Of a stretch of 64,000 bases of DNA, positions 17,952-27,345 are shown in pieces; within the stretch, counting starts at the first letter, position 1, and the number at the start of each line of letters is the position of its first letter. The notes beneath the pieces are model-generated. The model was not told the DNA's origin, searched no databases, and worked only from the letters and a program-made list of their open reading frames with translations. Source of the DNA: an uncultured Bacteroidia bacterium (lineage in GTDB: Bacteria; Bacteroidota; Bacteroidia; NS11-12g; UBA955); contig CALSPH010000002.1 of NCBI GenBank assembly GCA_943788195.1, positions 124,001-188,000 on the forward strand. The letters run 5' to 3'. The translations under genes were made by a program, and so were the position numbers.

Positions 17952-18716
17952 TTAATTTAACAAGGATTTTATGGACTTCACGATCCGTGAAATCCATCCA
18001 TTTTTTGATGTAGCATAATGGGGTTGGGTTACGTTAAATCGATAACCAATGGATTGATCTTTATATTGCAGGTTATGTTTCTCCATCAGCATATTTCTGT
18101 AATAGATTACTAAATCCTTCCATTCTGTATTCAAGTTGTCGGGTTTGTACCGTGGTTCGCCCCCAGAATTAAGGCATTCAATATCTGACCTGTAATGTAC
18201 CAATTCTTGCGGGTAAACTTCCGTAATCCAATCATCGCAATACCAATTTTTTATTTGATAGGGATACATAAAACCAAACAGGTCAAAATGCGATTTGGTA
18301 AGCAAAAATTGTGTCATGGGTAAATTAGGATTGCCATTATAAACACCCGCAATTCCTTTTCCATCTGTTTTAGCCAGTTCATGAATTAATTCATCTAACC
18401 AATCTTCATTGTTATAAGAGATATCGTCACCTGCAATCCAAAAATAATCATAGGTATTCAAGGCTATTGCTTCCTCAAAAAGTTTATTCCATATTGCAGT
18501 TACATGTCCTTTCTCAAAATTACATTCTATCCATTGAGCAGGTAACTTTGCCTGATTTTCCTTTTTAGAAAAAATAGAATCCCCTTGATCATATCCAATA
18601 AAATAATCCACCTCATGCTTGGTATTGATTTCTTTAAATTGAAACAAGAATGAATCCTCAATGGATTCCCAATCTCGATTGGCAGATGTAGTTGGTATAC
18701 AAAAGGCTACTTTCAT
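17952..18716 (-). CDS. Glycosyltransferase-like protein (GT-A fold)
   Basis: This 254-residue cytosolic protein has an N-terminal Rossmann-like strand (MKVAFCIPTTSANRDWESI), a DxD-like acidic group in WIAGDDISYNNEDWLDEL near residue 95 and a later acidic stretch WYCDDWITEVYP. The pattern suggests a family 2-like glycosyltransferase, but no clear family is recognised. It begins immediately after the stop of the FAD oxidase gene and is probably in that operon. It converges on the M16 gene with a 7-base gap. Confidence 0.55.
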   Translation of the reverse strand: MKVAFCIPTTSANRDWESIEDSFLFQFKEINTKHEVDYFIGYDQGDSIFSKKENQAKLPAQWIECNFEKGHVTAIWNKLFEEAIALNTYDYFWIAGDDISYNNEDWLDELIHELAKTDGKGIAGVYNGNPNLPMTQFLLTKSHFDLFGFMYPYQIKNWYCDDWITEVYPQELVHYRSDIECLNSGGEPRYKPDNLNTEWKDLVIYYRNMLMEKHNLQYKDQSIGYRFNVTQPHYATSKNGWISRIVKSIKSLLN

Positions 18717-20120
18717 TTAGGCAGGATCAAATATTTTACCTGGGTTTAGGATACCGTTGGGGTCAAAGGTGTTCTTAATGCCAGCAAATAATAGAAAATG
18801 GGTTTTGTCTAACATCACATCCATATATGCCTTTTGAACATATCCAATCCCATGCTCACCGCTAATTGTACCTCCCAAGGCTTTACAAGTTTCAAATAAT
18901 TGCCGTATTGCTTTTGGCAACTCTTTCTCCCATCGATGATCATCCATATCCTCTTTCAGAATATTGATATGCAAATTCCCGTCTCCGGCATGTCCATAAC
19001 AAACCGCATTAAAGCCATATTCCTTTTCCAATTCTTGCACTTTCTCAATTACTTGTGGCAATGCGGCCCTGGGCACCACCGTATCTTCTTCTTTATAAAT
19101 GCTGATTGTTTTTACCACTTCACCTATGCTTCTTCTAATATTCCAAAACTTCTCTTGCTCAGCTGCGGTCTCAGCCATCAGAACTTCTACGGCATTATGC
19201 GCTAGGCAAGTTTCATAGGCCAACTCACACATGGATTGAAATGCTTCAGGCTTATTCCCATCAAATTCAATCATTAAAAAACACGCGCATTCGGGAAAAG
19301 GATTTTCTATAGATTTTGCTTTGACCGCAATGGATACCCCCTTTTGATCCAGCAACTCAACAGCAGAAGGTTGCAGACCATTCATAAACAATGGAGATAC
19401 CGTTGCACAGGCATCTTTAACCGAGTTAAATGATGCAACGAGTAAAACTTGATATTTCGGTAACGGAATTACTTTCAAGACAATTTGAGTAACAATACCT
19501 AAGGTACCTTCAGAACCAACTACTAAATGAGTTAAATTATACCCAGTGCTGTTTTTTAGCGTATTTGCACCGGTCCAAATAACTGATCCATCCGCAAGTA
19601 CCAATTGTAGATTAAGCACATAGTCTTTAGTTGTTCCGTACTTTAAAGCTTTTGGACCACCGCTGCTATGCGCAACATTCCCACCAATAAAACAAGTCCC
19701 TTTGCTCGCAGGGTCTGGTGGATAGAATAGATCAACTTCTGCAAGGGCATCCCGCAGTGTTTGATTAATTACACCCGGCTCTGTGATGACTTGAAAATTA
19801 GATGTATCTATGTTTATAATGCGATTCATTTTTTCGGTTGATAACACAACTCCTCCATAAAGAGGTAGTGCACCGCCACTTAAACTTGTTCCAGCACCCC
19901 GCGGTGTTACCGGTATTCTCTCTTTGTTGCAGTATGCTAAAATCGCACTCACCAAATCAACAGAATTCGGCAGTAGCACAATCTCAGGAAGAAAGGATAA
20001 ATCCTCCGTATAATCTCTACTGTATTTGTCCAGCGACTCATTATCCGAATAGACGTATTCCTTCCCTAGAAGTTCAATGAAAAATAAAAAATCCTGTTTA
20101 TTTAGCTTTTTAAAGTCCAT
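18717..20120 (-). CDS. FAD-linked oxidase (glycolate/D-lactate dehydrogenase type)
   Basis: The 467 residues have an FAD-binding PCMH domain (about 40-220, VTPRGAGTSLSGGALPLYGG and HSSGGPKALKYGTTKDY) and a C-terminal FAD-linked oxidase domain (about 225-465, CYGHAGDGNLHINIL, ISGEHGIGYVQKAYM, PNGILNPGKIFDP). This is the GlcD/DLD family, oxidising a 2-hydroxy acid. The exact substrate is not determinable; no GlcE/GlcF-type partner is next to it. It lies 3 bases after scoA, so an operon is likely. Confidence 0.9.
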   Translation of the reverse strand: MDFKKLNKQDFLFFIELLGKEYVYSDNESLDKYSRDYTEDLSFLPEIVLLPNSVDLVSAILAYCNKERIPVTPRGAGTSLSGGALPLYGGVVLSTEKMNRIINIDTSNFQVITEPGVINQTLRDALAEVDLFYPPDPASKGTCFIGGNVAHSSGGPKALKYGTTKDYVLNLQLVLADGSVIWTGANTLKNSTGYNLTHLVVGSEGTLGIVTQIVLKVIPLPKYQVLLVASFNSVKDACATVSPLFMNGLQPSAVELLDQKGVSIAVKAKSIENPFPECACFLMIEFDGNKPEAFQSMCELAYETCLAHNAVEVLMAETAAEQEKFWNIRRSIGEVVKTISIYKEEDTVVPRAALPQVIEKVQELEKEYGFNAVCYGHAGDGNLHINILKEDMDDHRWEKELPKAIRQLFETCKALGGTISGEHGIGYVQKAYMDVMLDKTHFLLFAGIKNTFDPNGILNPGKIFDPA

Positions 20121-20123
20121 GTT

Positions 20124-20822
20124 TTAGACCTTGGGTCGCGTAGTAACCTGTTCGATTCTTTTTTCGTATCCCTCTCCTTTAAAGATTCGGTTCACGTATA
20201 TCCCAGGTGTATGGATCATATCTGGATCTAATTCGCCTGCTGGCACAATTTCTTCTACCTCAGCAATGGTAATCTTACCTGCCATGGCCATTAAGGGATT
20301 GAAGTTACGAGCCGTGGCTTTGAAAATAAGATTCCCTTGCGTATCTCCTTTCCATGCCTTAACCAACGCAAAATCAGATTTAAAAGCATGCTCCATCAAA
20401 TAGGTTTTCCCATCAAATTCACGAGTTTCTTTTCCTTCGGCAACTTCGGTTCCTACACCTGCCGGTGTAAAAATAGCAGGCATGCCATATCCAGTAGCCA
20501 TACAGCGGGTGGCTAGCGTTCCTTGAGGTAAAAGTTCTACCTCTAATTCACCTTGCAATAATTGGCGTTCAAACTCAGCATTCTCTCCAACATAACTTGA
20601 GATCATTTTTTTAACCTGCTTAGTTTGTAGTAATAATCCAATGCCAAAATCATCCACTCCGGCATTATTGCTAATACAAGTCAATCCAGTTGTACCTTGT
20701 TTCACTAATGCAGCGATGCAGTTTTCAGGAATACCGCACAAACCAAAACCTCCCAACATAATAGTGCTATTGTTTTGAATATCTTTAATGGCCTCTTCGG
20801 CATTTGCATATATTTTATTCAT
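20124..20822 (-). CDS. scoA: 3-oxoacid CoA-transferase subunit A
   Basis: The 232 residues match subunit A of succinyl-CoA:3-ketoacid (or acetoacetyl) CoA-transferase: [50 protein letters not shown] and [18 protein letters not shown] end. It moves CoA between succinyl-CoA and a ketoacid. The active-site Glu is on subunit B, which is not in this neighbourhood: the next genes are clpS and the FAD oxidase. It starts on the clpS stop (TAATG). Confidence 0.93.
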   Translation of the reverse strand: MNKIYANAEEAIKDIQNNSTIMLGGFGLCGIPENCIAALVKQGTTGLTCISNNAGVDDFGIGLLLQTKQVKKMISSYVGENAEFERQLLQGELEVELLPQGTLATRCMATGYGMPAIFTPAGVGTEVAEGKETREFDGKTYLMEHAFKSDFALVKAWKGDTQGNLIFKATARNFNPLMAMAGKITIAEVEEIVPAGELDPDMIHTPGIYVNRIFKGEGYEKRIEQVTTRPKV

Positions 20823-21139
20823 TAGGCTTTTTCTAATTTTGCATTCAACCCTTTTTCTGCCAATGTTTCACAAATGGGTTTCAATTCTTTTTGTGCACCT
20901 GATTTCACTGCATATTTACCCCTAAAATGGATAAACCATGCGCATTGCTCAGCTTGCTGCTGATCATGATTGCAATAGGTTCTAAGACATTCAATAACCC
21001 ACTCGAAGGTATTTACATCATCATTGTATACAATAATTTGATACGTGCCTAGAAGATCTTCTAGATTAACAACCTCCTCAATGGTTTCGGTCTCTTCTGT
21101 GCTTTGGTAATATGTTTGCTTTATTTTCTGCACCAGCAA
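20822..21139 (-). CDS. clpS: ClpS, adaptor of the Clp protease
   Basis: ClpS delivers N-degron substrates to ClpAP-type proteases. The core [21 protein letters not shown] and [19 protein letters not shown] is clear; the length is 105 residues from a TTG at 21139. A GTG at 21133 is an alternative start. The gene overlaps the end of plsY by about 60 bases in another frame, and no ATG exists before the conserved core, so the start is either in the overlap or not standard. Confidence 0.88.
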   Translation of the reverse strand: MLVQKIKQTYYQSTEETETIEEVVNLEDLLGTYQIIVYNDDVNTFEWVIECLRTYCNHDQQQAEQCAWFIHFRGKYAVKSGAQKELKPICETLAEKGLNAKLEKA

Positions 21140-21728
21140 TTAAACGTTTAATGTTCTTTTGATGTGTCAAAATTACCATAATTGCGGCAGTAATACCAAA
21201 CGCAATTAATAATTGAGCATCTTCTCTAAAAACATAAATCAGCAAGACTGGGAAAAGCACTACGGCTGACATCGAACTAAGCGATACATAACGTGTAAAT
21301 AGCAACATTAAAATAAATATTGCCGCACAATATAATGCGGGTTCATAATGAATGGCTACAACCATACCAAATAGAGTAGCAATTCCTTTTCCACCTTTAA
21401 ACTTAGCGAAAATTGGGAAAATATGACCCATTACAGCAGAAACACCAAAGAGTAGTTGGATATTAACCCAACGAATACTAGAAGGTTCGATGGTTCCAAA
21501 AAAGCGAACCAAAGATGCTGCGGTAAAGCCTTTTGCAAAGTCAATTAGAAATACTAACAACCCCGCTTTAATACCTAAAACGCGAAATGTATTTGTGGCC
21601 CCAGCATTACCAGATCCAAAGTCACGAACATCCACTCCATAAAAGGCTTTACCAACCCAAACAGCCGTGGGAACAGAACCCAAGAGATATGAAACAAAAA
21701 CAAATAATAAAATGAAAAGGATCTCCAT
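21078..21728 (-). CDS. plsY: Acyl-phosphate:glycerol-3-phosphate acyltransferase
   Basis: PlsY is the integral membrane enzyme that makes lysophosphatidic acid from acyl-phosphate. The 216 residues have about five membrane segments, with the family motifs LGSVPTAVWVGK, DFGSGNAGATNTFRVLG, FAKFKGGKGIATLFG and a last segment before the basic tail. Its 3' end runs about 60 bases into clpS. Confidence 0.95.
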   Translation of the reverse strand: MEILFILLFVFVSYLLGSVPTAVWVGKAFYGVDVRDFGSGNAGATNTFRVLGIKAGLLVFLIDFAKGFTAASLVRFFGTIEPSSIRWVNIQLLFGVSAVMGHIFPIFAKFKGGKGIATLFGMVVAIHYEPALYCAAIFILMLLFTRYVSLSSMSAVVLFPVLLIYVFREDAQLLIAFGITAAIMVILTHQKNIKRLIAGAENKANILPKHRRDRNH

Positions 21729-21942
21729 CTATTTTTTCCGAGGGTGCGAAAATACAACCAATACACGTAGAAAAGCAAATTAGAGACCTAATACACTGGT
21801 GGTCAGTAGTTACTGAATTCTAATATAAAAATATGCAAATCTGTCTCAAGGTAGGCTTTGCGTCACATAACGAGTATTTTAAGTGTTTATGGATAATTCG
21901 TGCCTTTAACGCACAATAAAACTGTTTTTGTGCGTTTTAAAA

Positions 21943-21950
21943 TATATTTG
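21943..21950 (+). promoter_or_regulatory. -7 element of porX
   Basis: TATATTTG ends 6 bases before the ATG at 21957, predicting an almost leaderless message. It also excludes the longer reading frame that starts at 21900. No clear -33 box. Confidence 0.45.
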
Positions 21951-21956
21951 CATTAC

Positions 21957-23513
21957 ATGGATAAAACACAAATTCTTTGGGCTGACGATGAAATCGATTT
22001 ATTAAAGCCACATATTATATTTCTTGAAAATAAAGGATATCAATTACATACGTCAAACAACGGCCACGAGACCATTAAAATGGCCCAAGAATTAAAGCCA
22101 GATTTAGTATTACTGGATGAAAACATGCCAGGTTTAAGTGGGTTAGACACTTTGTTGGAGTTAAAAAACAATCACCCTGACCTACCGGTTGTGATGATTA
22201 CCAAAAATGAGGAAGAGCACATTATGGAGGAAGCCATTGGTTCCAAAATTAGCGATTACCTTATTAAACCAGTCAACCCCAACCAAATCTTATTATCCAT
22301 TAAAAAGATTCTCGACAAATCTAGAATTGTTACTGAAAAAGCAACTTCGCGATACATGCAAGAATTTAGGCAAATCAGTATGCAATTGATGGACCATATG
22401 GATCATCAAGATTGGATTGACGTTTATAAGAAACTGGTTTACTGGGGCTTAGAAATTGAAAATGCGGATGATGATAATTTGCATAGCATCTGGGAGACCC
22501 AAATGATTGATGCGAATAAAAATTTCAATAAGTATATCATGGATAATTATTTGGGTATGCTTTCAAGCACAGGTGATGAACACCCTGTGCTTAGTCATAA
22601 TCTGATTAGAAGGAAAGTGATTCCTGAAACTGGAAGTGATCCTGTATTTTTTATTTTAATTGATAATCTGAGATATGACCAGTGGAAATGCATCTCGCCA
22701 TTGATTAGTGAGAAATTCTCTATAGAACAGGATGATGTATACATGAGTATTCTACCAACCACCACTCAGTACTGCAGAAATAGCATATTCAGCGGTCTAC
22801 TTCCTTCTGAAATTTACCAGCGTTTCCCAAAAAAGTGGAGTTTTGACGAAGATGAAGGTGGCAAGAATAACTTTGAAGAAGACTTTATTAATGACTTGAT
22901 GCAACGACTCCGTTATACGGATAAAGTGAGCTACAATAAAATTATCAAATTGTACCAAGCGAAAGAGTTGGCCGAAAACATCAACAATTTACTGACCAAC
23001 AAACTCAATTTTATCGTTTATAATTTTGTGGATGCACTTTCCCATGCGCGTACGGATAATAGTGTGATTAGAGAATTAGCAGATGATGAAGCGGCCTATA
23101 GAGACATCACGCTAAGTTGGTTCAAGCACTCTCCGTTATGGGAGATGCTTCAAGAACTGTCTACCAAGAAATGTAAAGTAATCATCACAACAGATCATGG
23201 ATCCATTAAAGTGAAAGAGCCCGTTAAAATAGTGGGTGACAAGAATACAACCACAAACCTAAGGTATAAGCAAGGCAAAAGCCTTAGCTATGATGCCAAG
23301 GATGTATTTGAAGTTAGGAAACCAGAGGACGCATTTTTACCAAAAAGTAATGTGAGTACTGCATATGTATTTACTAAAGCATATGATTTCTTTGCCTATC
23401 CAAATAATTACAATCACTACGTGAAATATTACAAGAACACCTTCCAGCATGGTGGCATTTCATTAGAAGAGATGCTCATTCCATTTGCTGTATTATCCAG
23501 TAATGTCAAGTAG
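21957..23513 (+). CDS. porX: PorX-type response regulator with PglZ domain
   Basis: The protein has 518 residues from ATG 21957. The receiver domain (about 1-120) has ILWADDEIDLL, phospho-acceptor Asp in LVLLDENMPGLSG and the Lys in DYLIKPVNP; a helical linker leads to a PglZ/alkaline-phosphatase-like domain (about 205-510) with FFILIDNLRYDQW, TTTQYCRNSIFSG, TTDHGSIKVKEP and FQHGGISLEEMLIPF. In Porphyromonas gingivalis PorX controls type IX secretion genes with PorY and SigP; the PglZ part is a zinc-dependent phosphodiesterase in that family. No PorY is adjacent here. It overlaps tsaE by 11 bases. Confidence 0.92.
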   Translation: MDKTQILWADDEIDLLKPHIIFLENKGYQLHTSNNGHETIKMAQELKPDLVLLDENMPGLSGLDTLLELKNNHPDLPVVMITKNEEEHIMEEAIGSKISDYLIKPVNPNQILLSIKKILDKSRIVTEKATSRYMQEFRQISMQLMDHMDHQDWIDVYKKLVYWGLEIENADDDNLHSIWETQMIDANKNFNKYIMDNYLGMLSSTGDEHPVLSHNLIRRKVIPETGSDPVFFILIDNLRYDQWKCISPLISEKFSIEQDDVYMSILPTTTQYCRNSIFSGLLPSEIYQRFPKKWSFDEDEGGKNNFEEDFINDLMQRLRYTDKVSYNKIIKLYQAKELAENINNLLTNKLNFIVYNFVDALSHARTDNSVIRELADDEAAYRDITLSWFKHSPLWEMLQELSTKKCKVIITTDHGSIKVKEPVKIVGDKNTTTNLRYKQGKSLSYDAKDVFEVRKPEDAFLPKSNVSTAYVFTKAYDFFAYPNNYNHYVKYYKNTFQHGGISLEEMLIPFAVLSSNVK

Positions 23514-23922
23514 AATAGAAATTGTTTATGGAATAGATGAAATTGAGCGGGTTGCCGAGCAGGTTCGTGCTCAATTAAAACTGCCCATTTGTATATTGAT
23601 TGGAGAATTAGGAGCTGGCAAGACAAGTTTACTGAAAGAAATACTCAAATCTTATGAGGTGCAAGATGAGGTTACAAGTCCTACTTATTCCATTGTGAAT
23701 GAATATAAAACTAAAGCAGGTGAAACTATCTATCATTTTGACCTTTATCGAATAAAAACAGAAGTTGAATTATATGACCTTGGTTTTCATGAATACATAG
23801 ACAGTAAAAACACTTGTTTTATTGAATGGCCCGAGATTGCCGTGAATATGATTCCTGTGCAACATCATAAGATTCATATAGAATATGTGAGTTTCAAAAA
23901 AAGGAAACTCTCCTTGACTTAA
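23503..23922 (+). CDS. tsaE: TsaE, tRNA t6A synthesis ATPase
   Basis: TsaE is needed with TsaB, TsaC and TsaD for threonylcarbamoyl-adenosine on tRNA position 37. The 139 residues have Walker A in GELGAGKTSLLKEIL, then VTSPTYSIVNEY, YHFDLYRI and FIEWPE, all family hallmarks. The ATG at 23503 lies within the end of porX; a TTG at 23485 is less likely. Confidence 0.95.
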   Translation: MSSRIEIVYGIDEIERVAEQVRAQLKLPICILIGELGAGKTSLLKEILKSYEVQDEVTSPTYSIVNEYKTKAGETIYHFDLYRIKTEVELYDLGFHEYIDSKNTCFIEWPEIAVNMIPVQHHKIHIEYVSFKKRKLSLT

Positions 23923-23973
23923 TTTCCTTCAATTATTGTTGTTTTCGCTTTTCAAAAATTAACAAAATTGGAT

Positions 23974-23981
23974 TACGTTTG
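23974..23981 (+). promoter_or_regulatory. -7 element of the proline dehydrogenase gene
   Basis: TACGTTTG matches TAnnTTTG and ends 9 bases before the ATG at 23991. It overlaps the in-frame TTG at 23979, which is therefore not the start. Confidence 0.5.
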
Positions 23982-23990
23982 CAGTTTAAC

Positions 23991-25148
23991 ATGCAATCTT
24001 TTAAAAGCACAAAAAGGGCCCTTAAGCACAAAACAACTGCTGAAATAAAACAGGGTGTTCTCCTCTTTAAAAGTTTTAATTACCCTATTTTGATTAAATA
24101 CGGACCTGCTGTCGTAGATTGGTGTCTTAAGATCGGCTTTCCAATCAAAGGACTCATCAAAAAGACCCTATTTGCTTGGTTTTGTGGTGGCGAAAACATT
24201 TCAGAATGCCATGGAACGATAGAAAACCTAGCCAAGAACAATGTTGGAACTATCTTGGATTATAGTGTTGAAGGTGATGATAATGCAAGTGCTTTTGATA
24301 ATACCAAAGATGAAATCATTGCAACCATTCATGCAGCCGCGAAAACCGAACACATTCCTTTTTCCGTATTCAAATCCACTGGAATTGTTCATAATGACAT
24401 CTTACTAAAAGTAAGTAATGATGAAACCTTAAATGAAGTTGAACAAAAGACGTTTGTTGATTTTAAAAAACGTTTTGAGGAAATTTGCAAGGCAGGGTTT
24501 GATCATAAGGTGCGGGTTTTTGTGGATGCGGAAGAAAGTTGGCTGCAAGCTGCAATCGATTCGCTAACCTATGAAATGATGGCAAAGTACAATATTGAAG
24601 ATGTATACATCTTCAACACAATTCAACTTTACCGTCATGATCGTTTAGCTCACCTGAGTAATCAAATCAAGAATCAATCGTATAAACAGGGCTACAAATT
24701 GGTGCGAGGTGCATATTTAGAAAAAGAAAACCTTCGTGCTGAAGAAATGAATTATCCAACCCCAATGCAGCAAACAAAAGAGAATACTGACCGCGATTAT
24801 GATGCAGCCGTTGCGCTATGTGTTGCCCATTTAGATCAAGTTGCTTTTTGTGCAGGTACTCACAATGAACTGAGTTCATCCCTTCTTGTTGATATAATGA
24901 AAGAAAAAGCACTGCCAAATGACCATCCACATATTTGGTTTGCACAACTATTGGGTATGAGTGATCACATATCGTTCAACTTGGCAGATATGGGTTATAA
25001 TGTTGCTAAGTATGTGCCCTATGGGCCTGTTAAAAGTGTTTTGCCCTATCTTGCCCGAAGAGCCCAAGAAAACTCTTCTATTGCCGGTCAAATGGGACGA
25101 GAGCTCGTAATGCTCAGGGAAGAATTGAAGCGCAGAAAATCCAATTAA
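23991..25148 (+). CDS. Proline dehydrogenase
   Basis: FAD enzyme oxidising proline to 1-pyrroline-5-carboxylate, normally membrane-associated and passing electrons to quinone. The 385 residues contain FVDAEESWLQAAIDSL, YKLVRGAYLEKENLRAEE and the C-terminal substrate motif YVPYGPVKSVLPYLARRAQEN. It is a stand-alone PRODH without the PutA aldehyde dehydrogenase part. It converges on the hydrolase gene, and the two stop codons share the same TTAA. Confidence 0.93.
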   Translation: MQSFKSTKRALKHKTTAEIKQGVLLFKSFNYPILIKYGPAVVDWCLKIGFPIKGLIKKTLFAWFCGGENISECHGTIENLAKNNVGTILDYSVEGDDNASAFDNTKDEIIATIHAAAKTEHIPFSVFKSTGIVHNDILLKVSNDETLNEVEQKTFVDFKKRFEEICKAGFDHKVRVFVDAEESWLQAAIDSLTYEMMAKYNIEDVYIFNTIQLYRHDRLAHLSNQIKNQSYKQGYKLVRGAYLEKENLRAEEMNYPTPMQQTKENTDRDYDAAVALCVAHLDQVAFCAGTHNELSSSLLVDIMKEKALPNDHPHIWFAQLLGMSDHISFNLADMGYNVAKYVPYGPVKSVLPYLARRAQENSSIAGQMGRELVMLREELKRRKSN

Positions 25149-25783
25149 GCTTTAATCCCTTTTAGGCGGTTATTGATAATTTGACTTACTTCATCTGCTT
25201 TGTCATAGACCATAAAATGCCCCCCTTCCTCAATGTTAACCGTATCCTCACTTTGAAAAGGCAAAACATAATCATTAGATCCTTTAATTTTTAATTTTGC
25301 TCCTTTAATTTCATTAACGTTATCCCAGGTACTGATCAACTCTGCCGCCTTTTTTGCAAAAGGAATATCCAAGTTCTTTAAGCAATCCTTTCTCAATTGG
25401 GCATTACTGCCAAAAATCTTCCCAACTAAGGGTCCAGATGCTCTTATTAATGTTTCAGGTAGAATTTTTAAGAGTTCTAAACCTCCCGCAACACGAAACA
25501 TTTTGGGCAACTCATGCTTTGTTTCTGCTGAAGAAATAAGAATAACCAAATTAGGCTTGCACCACTTAGCAAGTTCAGTGCATAACATACTCCCCAAGCT
25601 TACGCCCATCAAAACAAACTCTTCTTCGGTATCAATATGTTTTAAGAATAGCTTAGCGTAGTCCGCCATACTATTGACATGATGAATATTCTCCCATGCT
25701 AAATGAGTGATGGGGTAGTCTAACTTTAGTTTATCAAATAAACGCGCATCAGCTCCTAATCCACTGATAGCATAAATCTTCAT
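25145..25783 (-). CDS. Alpha/beta hydrolase
   Basis: The 212 residues fold as a small alpha/beta hydrolase: nucleophile elbow in LMGVSLGSMLC (about residue 62), acid loop near KIKGSNDYVLPF and catalytic His in IEEGGHFMVYDKADEV. There is no signal peptide. Substrate unknown. Its end overlaps the proline dehydrogenase stop, and it lies 5 bases downstream of floA on the same strand. Confidence 0.8.
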   Translation of the reverse strand: MKIYAISGLGADARLFDKLKLDYPITHLAWENIHHVNSMADYAKLFLKHIDTEEEFVLMGVSLGSMLCTELAKWCKPNLVILISSAETKHELPKMFRVAGGLELLKILPETLIRASGPLVGKIFGSNAQLRKDCLKNLDIPFAKKAAELISTWDNVNEIKGAKLKIKGSNDYVLPFQSEDTVNIEEGGHFMVYDKADEVSQIINNRLKGIKA

Positions 25784-25788
25784 TGCGG

Positions 25789-26784
25789 CTATTTAGGTCC
25801 TTTACCTTTATCGGCAGGTGGTTTTGCAATTGAATCACGCATTTCAGTATCACTTTGGATATTACGCAATTTGTAATAATCCATTATACCTAAATTGCCC
25901 TCTCTAAATGCTTGCGCAATAGCAGTTGGAACTAAGGCCTCTGCCTGAATTACATTTGCTCTGGCTTCTACCATTTGGGCCTTTTTCTCTTGTTCAAGAG
26001 CAACAGCCATAGCACGTCTTTCTTCTGCCCTAGCTTGGGCTACTTTAAGATCGGCTTCTGCTTGATCTGTTTGAAGCTCTGCTCCAATGTTCTTACCTAT
26101 ATCCATATCAGCGATATCAATGGATAAAATTTCAAATGCAGTACCTGCATCTAAACCCTTAGAAAGCACTGTTTTGGAAATGGTATCCGGATTTTCAAGA
26201 ACTGCCTTATGATTTGTTGCAGAACCTATCGTTGTTACAATACCCTCACCTACACGGGCTAAAATGGTATCTTCACCAGCACCACCAACCAATTGTTGAA
26301 TATTGGCACGCACTGTTACTCGAGCTTTGGCGATCAACTGTATTCCATCTTTAGCAACTGCTGCTACTGGTGGAGTGTTTATTACTCTTGGATTTACAGA
26401 TAATTGCACTGCATCGGATACATCTCTACCTGCTAGGTCAATGGCAGCTGCCGTGTTGAAATCCAATGGAATATTAGCTTTATCAGCAGAAATCAATGCT
26501 TTCACCACATTATTAACCTGTCCACCGGCCATGTAATGCGTCTCTAAAAGATTTGCTGTTACTTTCAATCCTGCCTTATTTGCATTGATCAATGCATTTA
26601 CAATAAGGGATGGTGGTACTCTTCTAATCCGCATCACAATCAACTGAATTATTCCTACTTTAACGCCAGAAACTTGGGCAGTAAACCACAATCCAATGGG
26701 TACGAAATACAAGAAAATGAGAAGTAATACAATACCCGCTACTGCGAATACAATTGTGGGTCCTGAAAATAGAGCTAATAACAT
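25789..26784 (-). CDS. floA: Flotillin-like protein FloA
   Basis: The 331 residues start with a membrane hairpin (about 5-30) and continue with the UPF0365/FloA pattern: [28 protein letters not shown]-like region [14 protein letters not shown], and the Ala/Glu-rich coiled coil [18 protein letters not shown]. FloA scaffolds membrane microdomains. An NfeD-type gene lies immediately upstream (17-base gap), the usual pairing. Confidence 0.93.
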   Translation of the reverse strand: MLLALFSGPTIVFAVAGIVLLLIFLYFVPIGLWFTAQVSGVKVGIIQLIVMRIRRVPPSLIVNALINANKAGLKVTANLLETHYMAGGQVNNVVKALISADKANIPLDFNTAAAIDLAGRDVSDAVQLSVNPRVINTPPVAAVAKDGIQLIAKARVTVRANIQQLVGGAGEDTILARVGEGIVTTIGSATNHKAVLENPDTISKTVLSKGLDAGTAFEILSIDIADMDIGKNIGAELQTDQAEADLKVAQARAEERRAMAVALEQEKKAQMVEARANVIQAEALVPTAIAQAFREGNLGIMDYYKLRNIQSDTEMRDSIAKPPADKGKGPK

Positions 26785-26801
26785 GTTACGAATTTATTTT
26801 A

Positions 26802-27263
26802 TTAAACGGGTTTTACAAATATTTTATCTTTATCAATCTTAATGATCTCTACCTCAGTGTTGGTATACACAAAATCGCCTTCGGTAAGTACTTCACACTT
26901 CAAATGATTGATCAATGCATTACCAGAAGGTCTTAATGCAGACATGGTAATTCCCTTATCTCCAATTTTAAGATCCAGCAGTTCTCTTTGATTTACCCTA
27001 GAAGCTATACTATCCTTATTTGCAATTCGGCTGTACGTATCACCAGAAAGTAGTTTAACAAGCAAGAAGATTCCAATCGCCAAACTCAATCCCAAATAAG
27101 TGTGCGCTTGCCAAAGTGGCAAATGCTGATAACCAAAATAAATACCATAGGCAATACAGAGTAAACCAATAATTCCAATAATTGCCCCTGGGGTTATAAA
27201 GAATTCAACTAATATGAGCCCAAAGCCCAACAACAATAATAGTATAACTGCAAGTGTTATCAT
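26802..27263 (-). CDS. NfeD-family membrane protein
   Basis: The 153 residues have three to four membrane segments (about 1-75) then a soluble OB-fold (about 90-150, DKGITMSALRPSGNALI and GDFVYTNTEVEIIKID), the short NfeD form without the N-terminal protease domain. It is first in the pair with floA, whose product it partners in membrane microdomains in other bacteria. Confidence 0.9.
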   Translation of the reverse strand: MITLAVILLLLLGFGLILVEFFITPGAIIGIIGLLCIAYGIYFGYQHLPLWQAHTYLGLSLAIGIFLLVKLLSGDTYSRIANKDSIASRVNQRELLDLKIGDKGITMSALRPSGNALINHLKCEVLTEGDFVYTNTEVEIIKIDKDKIFVKPV

Positions 27264-27345
27264 TTTACTGAAGCAAACATACTTTACTAAATTTGAAAAT
27301 TATAAACAATTGAAATTTATTGGATGCATACTCCACAATTGCCGA

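Noticed and set aside
23889..23910. Hairpin GAGTTTC...GAAACTC at the end of tsaE as a terminator
   Set aside because: It is inside the coding region and is not followed by a T run.
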